Assembly: GCF_000213175.1 (NCBI RefSeq)
Contig: NW_009799101.1
Coordinates: 888,077 to 952,076 of the forward strand
From: Neurospora tetrasperma FGSC 2508
Taxonomy: Eukaryota; Ascomycota; Sordariomycetes; Sordariales; Sordariaceae
Direction: 5' to 3'
Length of the DNA stretch: 64,000 nucleotides
Below, piece by piece: positions 21,132 through 37,799 of the stretch (the stretch's first letter is position 1; every line of letters begins with the position of its first letter). A program made the translations under genes and the position numbers. The notes beneath the pieces were generated by a model that saw only the letters and a list, made by a program, of their open reading frames with translations, did no database searches and was not told the DNA's origin.

Positions 21132-22967
21132 AGTGGTCTGGTGGTGGTGCTAGGTGCAGTGATGAGAGCAATTGAAAGGTTGTTGGTGCTGTCTGTGGTG
21201 ACCAAGCCAGTCGCAGCCAGTGGAGGGATACTGTGTGCAGTTGGGGTCGTGCTTGGTGCTTGGGGGGGACAGGTCCGTGGTAGGCGAGTGGGCGGGCAGG
21301 TGGGATGAGCGACAGGTAAAAGTAGTACTGTGTGTAGCACTCACAGTGGGCAGACTTGGACGATTCCTTGGTTGCGAGACTTGGTTGCAAGACAAGTTGA
21401 ACTTGGTCGAGACCTAGAGGCAAGGTATGACTTGAGCGAACTGAAGCCAGAACCACTACTTGCAAGATAGACCGCAGCCCGTCTCTTTCTTGGATGCGTC
21501 GTCGAGTGCCTCGATTCGATGCCGGGGCCTTTTTGCCTTGCTGGAGATCAACGTCGTGCACTCGGATGAAGGTCGTTCCGTCTCGGACGCTTTTAACGGC
21601 CTAGACTTAGCTGTCTGTTTGTGAACCACGCCCCGGTAATGTCTGAAAATTTGATGAGCAAAGTTTGATTGAGAAGAAGGTGGCTTGCCCTCGCTCCTCT
21701 TTCCCATGGAAGTTTCCCTCCGGTTATTTGCTAGCACAACAAGGCAACTCCGCGAAAAATTCATCCATATGAGCTTGGGCCACCTCTGGGATCCCACGCA
21801 GTGAGAAGGAAACGTTCCCGTACCAACTGCCCGCCCTCCACCACCACGCACTCCTGCCAAACCCACAGCGCGCGCACCCTCTTGGCCTTTTGGCCCCCCC
21901 CCGGCAAGCCCAGCCAAATGCATCCAAGCCGGATCACTAGCTCGCTCCAGGCGCAAGGAAAACAAAGCCTGGGCCCGCACACCGGGGCCTTGGTGCTTTG
22001 TACCTGTAGAGGTACCTTTCCCATCTCAACCTAAATGTCCACCTCTGGCCAGAGACACCTGTTCGTCACCACCCGACAACCGACACACCCCCTTCCCTTT
22101 TCCAAGCTCGGCCCTTCCCTCTGTCTTGCGCTTCCCGCACCGACTCTCCAAAAGACGCCCCTCTTCCGTCTACACTATCGATCCATCAGCCACGACTTTG
22201 CACCAATCCAGAGCTCTGGACATCACACCGCATCCCTCCCTTTTCTTTGTTTCTTCTTTCTCCGTCCGGCCAGACCCCCCCCTCTCTTCCCACGCAGCAC
22301 GCGATTCAATCATTCAACGACAGCTGCCCGTGAATTACCTAGGTACCTAGAAGTAGGTAGTACCGCTACACGGGGCGCCTACGCAGTAGGTACGCTACGC
22401 TATCCTACCTTACGCACCAGGCCGTAGCCCCCGAGACCACCTCAGCCAAGCCGCGTGCCTTTCCTGGTGATTCCGCATCCATTCTCCTTCCTTGCTCAAC
22501 ACCCTGGTCCCTGTCGAGGTTCCCGTTTCCTGGTCGAGCTGACGTTCACCAACCGTCCCGCCTGGCGATAACAACGACTGGTTCAAGGGCCTGATATCTA
22601 TTCCCACCATCGCTCGGGACCGACTGCGACTTGTCAATCTCTGCCCCACCTGACATATCCCGTCCGTATCGGTGACTGCTGTCTCCGTTATTAGCTTCGC
22701 AGCCCCCCTCCAACTGCGCCTGGGCTGTGAGAGTTGGCCTCGGAGTGTTCGTTGCGGTGCCCTGTGATTCAACAGAGGACCGGATGCGGAACTGGATCGC
22801 CATTGCATTTGGCATTCCATGTTGTTTCGCCGTCTTCCCCCTCTGGATTATCACGCCTGCTGTCACGTTGTGCTTCGCTACGCGTTCTAGAACCTTGCGG
22901 TCCGAGCTACTTGCACCCCAAGGACCCGTCGCTGTGCCAGCACAGGAGCGCATCCTCGACAGCCGCC
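20886..22967. other. Divergent promoter region with repeats, 2.1 kb
   Basis: Separates the FAR1-domain gene (-) from the small gene at 22968 (+). Contains the (GCT)10 repeat, long pyrimidine-rich stretches at about 22060-22320, and a TAGGTACCTAG palindrome cluster at 22337-22375. Large frames seen here on both strands are repeat-driven or overlap and have no family match. Confidence 0.4.
21101..21130. repeat. Pure (GCT)10 trinucleotide repeat
   Basis: Ten uninterrupted GCT units, equal to AGC/CAG on the minus strand, 216 bp upstream of the FAR1-domain start codon and so probably in its promoter or 5' leader. Unlike the coding tract it is uninterrupted, which favours length polymorphism. Confidence 0.9.
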
Positions 22968-23518
22968 ATGGCAAACAACCACACGCAAACGCCCAAAGAT
23001 GCTAGTTTCCAGGAAGAGGAGCGTCTCGAGGATGCGCTCGACTACCTGAACGAGCTGCACGTGCAGGCAAGTCGGAGACATACCGGTTATCGTCCCCTCC
23101 ATGGATCTTATTCTAACTCGCCATCTTTGGGCCAACAGCTTCAGCGTCTTCGCTCTGCCATACCGCGCATGTTTCACCCCATGGCCGTGAAGTCATCCAC
23201 ACGTATGTGCTATCTTCCGCCCGATGGGCAAACACATTCGGACACCCATAGCCCTATCCGGGGCATTTCGCATAGCTAACATTGTCACTAGCCCAGAATA
23301 CATTCGCCGCATTTTCAGATGCGGTGCAAGACACGGGGAAGGAAATTCGCCAGTTCAAAGACACTATGTTAAGCAGCGAGAGCGAAAAGGTCTTCAACAT
23401 GGCCAACGAAAGCCGGCGAGCAAATCCCATGGGAATCAAGCCATGGAGAGCTAGGGACGATCCCGAATGGACGACGAGAAAGAGGAGAAAGCTGGACAAC
23501 GGGCTCAAGCAGTCTTGA
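22968..23518 (+). CDS. Small predicted nuclear protein, family not recognised
   Basis: Three exons: 22968-23066, 23139-23202, 23292-23518; 129 aa. Intron 1 uses a GC donor (CAG|GCAAGT) with a TTCTAACTC branch and AACAG acceptor; a GT donor six bases upstream (CAC|GTGCAG) would also keep frame and remove two residues. Intron 2 has GTATGT, a GCTAAC branch and CACTAG. The product is helical and charged (EEERLEDALDYLNELHVQ, then LQRLRSAIPRMFHPM, then AFSDAVQDTGKEIRQFKD), with a basic TRKRRKLD near the C-terminus that looks like a nuclear localisation signal. The pattern of short amphipathic helices resembles small subunits of Mediator or kinetochore complexes, but that is only an impression. The gene model is supported by splice signals and by continuity of frame across both introns. 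Confidence 0.7.
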
Positions 23519-24378
23519 CGAAGAACGATGGACCACGACACCAGCATATACATGCTTTTTGACTCATAATTTTCCTTGATAAGGGCTGGGATTGGCGCCG
23601 GGAGTTAGGGTCGGTTTGGGAAGACATGATTGCGATTCTAGTGGGCTGCTCCGGTAATACCCAACGAGTTATCAAGTAGCAGCATAGAGGGATTTCTGGG
23701 CGCACAGTTCTTGCATGGGAATAGTTGGCTGCGTTCATATCACCTGGAAGGATGCAGTGAAAACTGAAGCGGTCTGAGAAGCAAAGTTACGATTGCGATT
23801 GGTCGTGATCTCACATGTCGATCGAGGCAAACATTTGCTAGTCACTAATAAACGGGGGGGAGGATGCGAAGTGGTACGTTCTTACATTGGGGTGCAAAGA
23901 AAACTGGCATGGCTGACGTTGATAATGCGGTAATGATGGCTGATGCCAAGGCAGATTTAGTAGAGCCAGCGTTGTCGTTGAAGGTTCACATTCACAAACT
24001 ATCGATTCCTCGTTGTCACCATGTCTTGCAACAAAGGGGTGACGTGACGTGACAGCTGGTGCGTGCTCAAGTTGATAGTTGAAGGTGGACAGTGCACCCT
24101 GGCAGCTGGCTTCGTTCGTTTCAATCGGCCTTTAGCCTTGTCCGGTGCTCATCCACAAAATGGCTGAGAGCTAGAGCACCAGCCACATTATTACTTAAGC
24201 AGGATTAGCCAGCTTTCGCGGATGGCACTGGGCGGCAGCACCGCGCACTGGGGCTGGGTGGGGCTTGCGCTGGGCGCCCGCACAGAAATTTCCTAACCAC
24301 CAATCTTCAAAATTCATCCACTTCGCAGTCGTGAGCGATAGTTTTGCAGCATCGAAACTCGACAGCAACACCGCAGCA
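23519..24378. other. Intergenic region upstream of ribosomal protein eL34
   Basis: About 0.85 kb expected to hold the small gene's 3' end and the promoter of the eL34 gene. No coding sequence or specific regulatory element is recognised. Confidence 0.4.
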
Positions 24379-25198
24379 ATGGCGTCTTCTCGTGTCACCT
24401 ACCGCCGCCGCAACCCGTGAGTTTTGATCATTTTTAACATTTCCATGAGGAGAATTGCTGGAAAAAGGGAGAACACGATGGGCTAACTTTTTGCCTTTTC
24501 TTCACACAACAGCTACAACACCACGTCTAACAAGACGCGGATTGTTAAGACCCCTGGCGGTCAGCTGCGTGTTCTGCACATCAAGAAGCGCGGTACTGCT
24601 CCCAAGTGCGGTGACTGCGGCATCAAGCTCCCTGGTGTAAGTTATCACACTTTTTGGCGATTTTGCGAAGCAGACAAACTGGGGAGATGAGGTGGGGGGA
24701 GTACCGAACGGCCAAACGATTCGACCGACTTGCGCGAAGAACGAACCACGTCCCAACGACCAAATCACGGAAGATTTACAAACTTGGGAGGACTGAAAGC
24801 AAATACGCTGCCCGGCAATGGTGGGGGATGGAGAGGACCGTGACGGCGACGACTACAGCGAGAACGGCGGAGACGAGATTGTGACCGACAACGTGGCCCG
24901 GCCCCCCCCCCCAGCATGACAGATCTTGAAGGAGGAACTATGGATTACCGCAACGACTGCGACGCGCCGAAACACATATGCTGACGGAGCCTTTGCTATC
25001 ACACAGGTCCCTGCCCTCCGCCCCCGCGAGTACGCTCAGCTCTCCAAGCCCAAGAAGACTGTCCAGCGTGCCTACGGTGGTTCCCGCTGCGGCAACTGCG
25101 TCCGCGACCGTGTCGTCCGTGCTTTCCTCATTGAGGAGCAGAAGATCGTCAAGAAGGTCCTCAAGGAGCAGAGCCAGGCCGAGAAGTCCAAGAAGTAA
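24379..25198 (+). CDS. rpl34: 60S ribosomal protein eL34
   Basis: Component of the cytosolic large ribosomal subunit. Three exons: 24379-24416, 24513-24636, 25007-25198; 117 aa, the normal length. Exon 1 encodes [13 protein letters not shown], with the codon for Pro split by the first intron (GTGAGT...ACAACAG). Exon 2 gives [19 protein letters not shown] and the first Cys pair in [12 protein letters not shown]. Exon 3 gives [20 protein letters not shown] and the second Cys pair in [20 protein letters not shown], completing the four-Cys arrangement of the family, and a Lys-rich C-terminus. Codon choice is strongly biased to C-ending codons, as expected for very high expression. The 370-nt second intron is long for this region; I found no convincing snoRNA in it. 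Confidence 0.97.
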
Positions 25199-25857
25199 AC
25201 AAGTTAAATTGTCAGCTTTCTTTGGGTCTTTGTCTTGGGGGAAATCAACAAATATGGTTGCGCAAGGTTGACGGTCTCATTGCTTCGGTGTTCAATTGGG
25301 AAAAGGGGGCTGCACAGCATTGCGATGCCATAACACAGCAACACAATACAGCCGGGGATTTATCGGTTGTCTCTTGTTCTCTTAGGGCTGCTTTCTCACC
25401 CGGAATGAGGTTCCATCAATGAAACTGGACTTCAAGCCGTGCTCACACCGACCGAACCGAACCTGGGCAATGCTGCTGGGAGGAGATGAACAGCCGCCTA
25501 GGCGTTGCCCTGCCTCTGCTATATCTCTATATATCTAGATTTGGCTTAGGATTTGGAGGGCGTCCAGGCGTCCGTGGATGACTGCAAGACGATGAACCGC
25601 AAGACACTCAATACGACCGCCAAAAATTTGTGCAGCAATATCTGGTTTACGTGATAATGATAATACCCCAGTTTAAGTGCTTGTTTATTAGAATGTTCAC
25701 TTGTTCCTCAGTCACGTTGTGGTGCTCGATTAGAGACTTTCCCCTCCAGTCTGTGTCATCTGAAAAGGGGGTTAGTTTGGGCATGCACCACCCGATCTTT
25801 GGCTAGCGAGAATATGACGTCGAGGCCTCATCGATTTCTTATTTTCAATCCCCAGTT
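25199..25857. other. Intergenic region
   Basis: About 0.65 kb between two genes on the same strand. Contains a TATATCTCTATATATCTAGAT stretch near 25519. Nothing coding seen. Confidence 0.4.
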
Positions 25858-26912
25858 ATGAACACCTCATCTTCTCAAAAACATCAACCGTACATATCCC
25901 ACCACTCATCACCCCCCCGCAAAAACGTACATGCCAACGCGATGACATTTTCAATCAATTGTTCCATGCGCTCAACAGTCCTCCGCTGTGCTGTTCAGCG
26001 CACAACAGCGTTGACTCTTCCCACCCCGCGTGTCTCAATCTCCCGCCCAACTTCATTCTCACCCTCACTTCTCATCATCACCGCCACCACCACCAACCAC
26101 AACGATGCCGCCATCACCCTCTTTTCACCCGGCTTCAGACGCTTCACCACCACCCCTCAAGCCGCCAAACAGAAGAAACCAAAACTAGCCCACAACAACG
26201 AACCCGTCCCCGATTCTCCTCCCACCACCGACTTTGGCGAGATGGACATGCTAGGTCAGACGCCCATCCCGTCCACGGCTATAGACGAGTGCTTCCATGA
26301 TGGGTTTGCGCTGAACAGTGGGGTACAAGTGACGGGGGGCAGTGGGGTGTTGTTGGTGAGTGGTGAGGCTTTTGAGTGGAGGCCTTGGGTGGTTGTTGCT
26401 GGTACTGGTACTGGTACTGGTACTGGTGCTGAGGGGGGGATGGGAAAGGCGGCGATACCACCCAAAAGAAAGCTTGTGAATGAAAAAGGCCAGTGGGATG
26501 TGTCGAGTGAAGAGCAGTGGGGGTTTCTGGGAAGGTTGTGGCCTCGGCCTGGTACGTCTCTCTTTTATTTTTTTTTTCTTCCTTTTTTTTGTTTATTTTT
26601 TTATCGTATCCTCTCTCTCCCAATGACAGTGGATCGATGGCTACATACCTACCTCACCTCAAGGAATAAGGAACAACAACAGAACTAAACATTAACTCCT
26701 ACCCAATGAAAAAAACAGACCTCCTGATCCTCGGCGTCGGCCCCTCCCTCCGTCCCCTCTCGCCTGCTACTAGAGCCCTGATCAACAGCATGGGCATCCG
26801 CGTCGAAGTGCTGGACACGAGAAATGCGGCATCGCAGTATAACTTGCTAGCGACGGAGAGGGGAGTGGATCAGGTTGCTGCTGCGTTGGTGCCGCTTGGT
26901 TGGAGGGAGTAG
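25858..26912 (+). CDS. NDUFAF3-like mitochondrial complex I assembly factor (DUF498 family)
   Basis: Members of this family assist assembly of the NADH:ubiquinone oxidoreductase Q/P module in mitochondria. Exon 1 is 25858-26551, intron 26552-26718 (GTACGT...ACAG, Asp codon split in phase 1), exon 2 26719-26912. From the longest start the protein has 295 aa. In-frame ATGs at 25942 and 25966 give 267 or 259 aa, and the last starts MRSTVLRCAVQRTT, the best mitochondrial presequence (Arg-rich, no acid). A Thr/His-rich linker and RRFTTTPQAAKQKKPK follow. The conserved domain has FGEMDMLG, a beta-rich segment (VQVTGGSGVLLVSGEAFEWRPW), then across the splice LLILGVGPSLRPLSP, MGIRVEVLDTRNAASQYNLLA and DQVAAALVPLGW, the typical DUF498 end. 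A Gly-Thr repeat interrupts the domain. Family call firm, start uncertain. Confidence 0.88.
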
Positions 26913-28031
26913 GCTGTGGGTTATGAGATCTGGGCAAGAAGGTTGGGGAGTAATGGTTATGAGGATTAGGAGGGGTGGGGGAGAGGGCGAAAGTATATGT
27001 ATGTGGAAGTGACATTCGACTCAGGATGATTGGCTGGCGGCGATGATAACGGGACTGGGTGTCCATTAGGATTCGAGGCAGAAAGACAGAGCTCCATCCA
27101 TATGCTGGGGAGGATATGGTTCCGGTGGTTAACAGAACAAAACAAGACGGACCAGAGCAGGACTCGATATCGTGGGGAGATGATATACGAGGTAGAGGAA
27201 CAGATTAGATTAACTACAGATAGCCAAGTATAGAAGAGTATCGGGTGTATGTTATTTTGTATCTTGTTGGGCAAATTCGCTCCTCTCATCATCTTTGGCC
27301 TCTACGAGTTACTAGCGAGTCGGTTGTTCACTGAGTCTTTGTAAATTGTTTGTTTGGTCCTCTCAAATGCCGGACTTTACCTCCTTGCTCCGAACCAGGG
27401 AGGTATTTCGACATTTGTTATGGCCAGGATAACGAGATCAAGGAGATAGGCAGGGGCACCGCTCAACCCGATTTGTAAATTGCATCCACTTTCGTTGAGG
27501 TTTGTTGACTTCTGGTTCAGCCATTCGAATGTAAGGAAAGCTCTTAGTAATGATCTAGAAAGCCCAACGGACTCTGAGCATTTGATACATAATGGTACAC
27601 TATATAACATCACTTATCAGCCACGTTGATGACAACTTCCAAGATAGCTCTGTCCATAGGTCTATTCGCGGCAAAACTGCTACTCAAACATGTGATTGTG
27701 CAAGGCTATGCTCGCCTCCTTTAACCATATTCCTACATAGACCACCTTGTGTGGCCAGTGCATATCATTCTCTTTTGTTTTGTCTAATCCCATACAGTCA
27801 TGTCAGACACGCATAAGTCTACATAACAGAATTTTCCCGGTATGCCGTGACTTGTCCGAGGGTACAAACTCTTTTCCACACGACCTGATCTCTTTGATAG
27901 ATCTAGAGCATATGCGAGAACCTAACCTTCATTTCGCGATCATTCATATCATGGCCAAGATCCTAGCTTGGCCAGTGGATAGCATTGAAAACGCCATGAA
28001 CATTCGATCCATCTGTCGTCCTTTGCCGCTT
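26913..28031. other. Convergent intergenic region
   Basis: About 1.1 kb between the 3' ends of the complex I assembly factor and the sphingolipid methyltransferase. Slightly AT-richer than the flanking genes. No gene recognised. Confidence 0.4.
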
Positions 28032-29831
28032 CTAGTTGGCAGGGACAGTGGGGAACTCGACGGCGTTAGCCTGGGCCCAAGCCTCGAGGTTGGCGCGGGT
28101 GTTCTTGAGAGCACCGAGCAGACCCTGCTGGGTGTGGATGGCCTCGGCTCTGTGGACAGAGTTGAGGTTCTTGACCAGAGTCATCTGGTAGCAAGTGGCA
28201 GATCCCTGGCGAGCGATGATGGTAGAGTAGGCAAGGAAGAACTCCCAGATCTGAAGGATCATGTTAGTCGTGAACACTTGACAATACGACGGATGGATAT
28301 TAAACTTACGCGGAACCATCTCTTGCCGTACTTGGCAACAACCTTCTCACGGTTGGCCATCCAGTTGCGGTACCACCTCCAGAGAGTAGCAGAGTAGTGG
28401 ACACCAATGGTATCAACAGCGCGAACCTCGAAACCAGCCTTCTCGAACTGATCAATGTACCAGCCGAGAGGAGTAGAAGCGTCAGCACCAGGGAAAATGT
28501 GCTTGTTCATGAAGAGACCCCAGATCAAATCCTCGTACTGCCAGCTCTTACGGAGACCGGCGAGCTGGAAGACGGCAATACCATCATCATCGAGCATGTT
28601 GTAGACCTGCTTCATGAATCCCTTGAAGTGACGGACACCGACGTGCTCAGCCATCTCGAGACAGGTGATCTTGTTGTACTTGCCCTCAGGAACGGGGATA
28701 TCACGGTAGTCCATGCACAGAATCTTGCTCTGCTCCTCGGGAATGCCAGCGTTGCGGAGAGCCTTGTTACCCCAGGCGGTCTGGTTACGGCCGAGAGTGA
28801 TACCGGTAGCCTTGACACCATAGTTGACACTGGCGAAGCGGGCGAGGGTACCCCAGCCACAGCCGATATCGAGCAGTCTCTCGCCCTCCTGGAGGTCAGC
28901 CTTCTCGCAAACAATGGCAAGCTTGTTATCCTGGAGCTCCTCGAGGGTCTCCTCCTTGTTGGGGTCCGAGATGATGCCAGAGGTGTAGATCATACGGGGG
29001 CCAAGGAACCAGGAGTAGAAGTCATCACCGCGGTCATAGTGGTCGCGAACCTGCTCCTCATCTGGTGGCGCCAGCTCGTTAGCACAGTGTTCAAGACATG
29101 GCTTGGGCAGCAACGGAAGAAGGCGGAGACATACCCTGGGAACGAGTGTGCATGAGAACCTCGGGGATCATGCCAGTAACGAAGAACTTGATCAGGCCAT
29201 AAGTGAAGCGGAAGCTGGCCCAGTCGTGGCGGTACTCCATGATGTCGAGAGCATCGCCGTTGAAGTCAACCTCCTCGTTGAAGTACATCTCGTGGAAGGT
29301 CTCCATGGGGATCTTGTTCTTGCCGCTGTACTTGAGCTTGTCCTCGGGGTTCTTGAAGGTGAGGTAGTGCTCCACCGGGCGACCGGGGAACTTGGCCTTT
29401 TCATTCTTGCGCGGGGAGAACATGGAATGGGCCACCCAGAAGCCGGCAAGCAGGGGGACAGTGGTGAAGAGGGCAAAGAAGAGGGTGGTCTTCAAGCCAC
29501 CGCCGACTTTCCATGAGAAGTAGTAGGGGACACCGAAGAGGATGCTGAAGAGCGCAAGGTTGGAGAAGCTCTCGGTACCGGCAGCATCGGCGGGCAGCGG
29601 GGCATTCTTGATGGCGGGGAACTAGCACAGGGAACGGAGGGTTAGCGAAGCTCTACCGGACGCGTTGTTGAAGCGCGTCTTTCCAACACAGCAAGAGAGA
29701 GAGAGACATACAGTGGTGGTGCGAACACCACACTCCTCCTTGGGCTTTTCGGTGTTGGAGGGGGGCTGCGCGGGAGTCTCGACGAAGGTGTACGCGGGAC
29801 TCGCGCCGCTGACGCTATGCGACTCCGACAT
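28032..29831 (-). CDS. smt1: Sphingolipid C9-methyltransferase
   Basis: Transfers a methyl group from S-adenosylmethionine to C9 of the sphingoid base of fungal glucosylceramides, at the endoplasmic reticulum membrane. Four exons: 29831-29712, 29621-29135, 29061-28310, 28250-28032; 525 aa, matching the family. Donors are GTATGT, GTATGT and GTAAGT; acceptors CTAG, CCAG and TCAG; phases 0, 1, 0. The N-terminus (MSESHSVSGASPAYTFVETP) is soluble. Two hydrophobic segments at about 61-77 (LALFSILFGVPYYFSW) and 84-106 form a membrane hairpin. The catalytic domain resembles cyclopropane fatty-acid synthases: DHYDRGDDFYSWFLGPRMIYTSG, the SAM motif LDIGCGWG at 266-273, GITLGRNQTAWG, EMAEHVGVRHF, and the C-terminal YQMTLVKN. 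The related cyclopropane synthases act on lipids, but the N-terminal hairpin points to SMT. Confidence 0.93.
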
Positions 29832-31331
29832 GATGACAGAAGCTCGCCGCAGAGCAATGCGGTACGGACTCTGTGTGGTTGTGGGGGTAAAGAGAGGTGT
29901 GTACTTTGGGATCAGGAAGATTCCAAGTAGTACATGGAGAGAGAAAAAAAAAAAAAAGAAAGAATAAAAAAAAAGACTGAGGAGAGAAGAGGAGGGGGTG
30001 GTTCGTTTTGAGGACACTACTACGTGACAGGTCTCCAGCAAAAGATGGGATGAACTTGGAGCTAGTGCCCGGTTAGGTATGCCAGTGTGTCCCGTCCCAT
30101 GTCCCAATCCCGGGCAGCTTCTGAAGCCGCCGCCGCTCTGTGTGTGGCCTGTGGTCCCAACTCCCAACCCAATGAGTAAACGGGCTACAACTTCCTCAGC
30201 AACGGTCTTAGCCCCGCCCCAGTTGATAGTACCTCAAGTACATGCTCTCACGCGTTCTCACTGGAGGTGCGCCCGGCTGGACCCCTAGGTCTCGCTGCGA
30301 GGTGCATGAGCTACTGGGCGGTGTGGATGCGTGGCTGGGATTGGGACAGCTGGCCGGCCACTTGATGTGGGGTTGTAACCCATTCGCCAGTCTGAAGATG
30401 GGACCTGAAGCTGTGCCTTGGCGGGACGGGACGACACCACGAACAATGGGCAATGGCATCAAACAGGACAGGTATTGTTTACCTACCTACCTACCTAGGT
30501 ACTCAATCCTCCATTTTCACAAGCAGACCGAATGCCACTGCACAAGAAGTGAGTAGTAACCGTGCACGGGCACCCGGGGAGACCGCAAGGGTCCTCAGTC
30601 GTAACGCTTGCTCAACTTCAATCGATGTTCATTCGTTTCCTCCAAGCTGCATCACGCACTCAGGGTTCCCCAAACCACCTATGCTGGCACGGATCATATG
30701 CATCCCACTGCATCGTGGTGGGTGAAACAGTGATAGGGGAAAGAAAGGGGCATTCAGAATGTCCGGTGCTTCATTCCAAAGATACTGTAACCGAAGGCCG
30801 TTAATGGGTAAGTTGGAATGTTCTGTCTTCCTTCCTTCCGATATGGTCATGTCTTGTGTGTCTGTGTCTGGTCTTGCCCCGCGAAGATTCCGTGACCAAA
30901 TCGGAGCTCTCCCGGTCTTATCTATGCCAGGACTCGAAGATGAAATCGAACAATCACTGGAGAAAACGAGGAAAGTCCCGCCATCCTTGTATCGACCCCA
31001 TCCCATTAGCCAACGACTCGTAACGTAAGTGGACCACTATCCGCATCACCTCGATCGACAACATCCTCAAACTCACCTTTTTATCCCCAGACACCAGCTA
31101 CGTTCAAGTATTCCACCTCTGAGAATCTAGATTGCACTTTGGCCTAGACCCCTATTCTATGTTTAGAAGGAGCCTAGCGTATGTCTTAGACGCAAGCGAG
31201 GAGCCTCAAGTCAACATTCGTTTGCATGTTATCGAAGACACTTTGCGGAAGTCTCATTGAAGCTCAAGCTGAAAGATCCAAGATCCTCCAAGATTTACTG
31301 AAAGGGGGTCGGTCGGTGTGTCTCACACCTC
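29832..31331. other. Intergenic region, promoter side of smt1
   Basis: About 1.5 kb. Directly upstream of smt1 is an A-rich stretch (29940-29977). An ACCT tetranucleotide array ending in the palindrome ACCTAGGT lies at 30481-30502. Small frames have no support. The right part should contain the maltase 3' end. Confidence 0.4.
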
Positions 31332-35923
<4,592 letters not shown>

Positions 35924-37799
35924 ATGTCCAATACCGACAACCTTGCCCCTCGAGGGCCACACGCATCCGGCGATGAGGAGAGAGCAACACCAACGCACCG
36001 TCCTTCCACCGCGGCACGCGAGAATGCCACACCTCACCACACCCAGTTCTTCGGTGCAGGCGAATATGACCAACATCTAGCCCATCTTGCGGAGAAGAAG
36101 GAGCAAGAAATGACTTTCAAGGACGCAGTCATTGGAGATTTCCGTTTGATAATGTACTCGCTGGGGTTCTCCGGGACTATCATCATGGAGGGCTATGGCT
36201 TGGCACTCCTCACCTATCTCTTCAGCGTCGAGCCTTTCAATGCCAAGTACGGTGTCTTCGACACCAACACCAGAAAAAATGAGGTATGTTGCACTTCTCG
36301 GCCTGATAGTGGTTGGAATCGTGACGTCTAGAATAAAGACAATGCTAACACGAATCTCTCATCAGCTTGAGTACAAATGGAAGGCTATTTTGCCCTTGTT
36401 GGCCCAACTCGGCTCGATCCTCGGCGTCGGCCTTACAGCCCCCCTCGTGAACTTTATTGGGTACAAGCGCACTGTTCTTCTGATGCTCGCCCTCTGCGCG
36501 GCATTTGCCTTCGTGCCCTTCTTCGCCCCAAACGTCCTCATTTTGGCGGGCGGCTTTCTGCTCCAGGGCATCCCGTGGGGCGTATTTCAAGTCGTTAGTC
36601 CCGCCTACTCCTCCGAGGTTGCTTCACTGCAGATGCGGCCCATCTTGACCACCTGGAACAACCTCTGCTGGATCATCGGTCAACTCTTGGCCTCTGCCGT
36701 TGCCTTTGCATTCCATGGGCTTCCAAATGCTTGGGCCTACAGGGTGCCCTTCGGCCTTAACTGGGCCTTCATCGCCTTCCTCTTCTGTGCCATTGCCGCT
36801 GCCCCCGAGTCTCCCTACTGGTATCTCAGGAAACACAGGCTAGGAGATGCTCGCAAGGCTACCAAGAAGCTCGTCCGCAAGGGATCCGAGGAGCGCACCG
36901 AGGAGAAGCTTGCTTTGATGCAGCACGCCATCTGCCACGAAATGAAGCACGTTGCCGACAACCAAACTAGATGGCAGAAAATCAGCGCCATGTTCAGGGG
37001 CGTTGACAGAAGGCGTACCGAAATTGCCAGCGCTACATGGATCATCCAGGCCCTCTGCGGTTCGAGCCTCATTGGTTGGGCTCCCAAGCTATTCGAGTCT
37101 GCTGGCATGGAAAGCGGCAAGGCATTGGCCATGAACATTGGCTTGCCCTGTGCCGGAATTGTGGGCACAGTTGCGTCTTGGTGGTTGATGCAAAAGATGG
37201 GACGTCGACAGATCATTTTCTGGGGCCTAATCAGCATGGCCGTCGTGCTTACTGTGTGCGCTTCCGCTTCGATGGCTTATAATCCGGCGTCCGGGTTCGC
37301 TGCCGGAGCGGTCCTCGTTTTGTATACTGCCATCTATGACCTGACCATCGGCCCCATTTGCTACTCAATTGTTTCCGAGATCGCTTCGGTTCGCCTCCGT
37401 ACACAGACCATTTCTTTCGCACGTGGCCTTTACCTGGCGGCCAATCTCTTCAACCTCTTCCTTACCCCCAAGATGCTCGGAATGGACTCGGAGAGCTGGA
37501 GATGGGGTGCCAGGACGGGTTTCCTTTACGCAGGCTTATGTGGTATCGCAGCTCTGTACACGTTCTACCGCGTCCCGGAAACCAAGGACATCTCTGTCCG
37601 AGGACTCAGCATTCTTTTCCACGAGAAAGTCAAGGCGAGAAAATTCAGCGCCAAGAAGGCTGCGGAGCTGGAGAAATCGCAGGGGGCTGCAGCTTCTAAG
37701 ACTAGCAGCAGTGATAACACCGTCTCAGTCCTTGACGAGGTTGTAGAGCCTAAGATTGCTTCTCCTGCTAGGGTTGCGTCTCCTAAGAACAACAACTAA
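35924..37799 (+). CDS. MFS sugar transporter, probably maltose/alpha-glucoside:H+ symporter
   Basis: Imports sugar across the plasma membrane. Exon 1 is 35924-36283, intron 36284-36365 (GTATGT, GCTAACACG branch, CATCAG), exon 2 36366-37799; 597 aa. A hydrophilic N-terminus of about 70 residues precedes 12 hydrophobic segments. Sugar-porter features seen are LLAQLGSILGVGLTAPLVNFIGYKRT, the LLQGIPWGVFQ helix, PAYSSEVASLQMRPILTTWNN, PESPYWYLRKHRLGDARKA after helix 6, WWLMQKMGRRQIIFWG in the second half, and YRVPETKD after helix 12. The WGVFQVVSPAYSSEVA segment and long N-tail resemble the fungal alpha-glucoside (MAL/AGT1-like) branch. The neighbouring divergent maltase supports maltose as substrate, but that is inference. 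The C-terminus is Ser/Lys-rich and cytosolic. Confidence 0.92.

Noticed and set aside
20124-21308. 394-codon plus-strand frame rich in Leu and Val
   Set aside because: It is the antisense shadow of the CAG/polyglutamine gene on the minus strand, whose FAR1 domain and codon pattern are convincing.
24637-25006. Possible snoRNA in the 370-nt second intron of the eL34 gene
   Set aside because: CTGA occurs twice but no convincing RTGATGA box lies at a suitable distance and no terminal stem was found; H/ACA boxes were not evident either.
28397-29155. 252-codon plus-strand frame opposite the sphingolipid methyltransferase
   Set aside because: It is rich in Leu, Val and Glu as expected from antisense of biased codons; the opposite strand carries intact SAM-methyltransferase motifs and splice sites.
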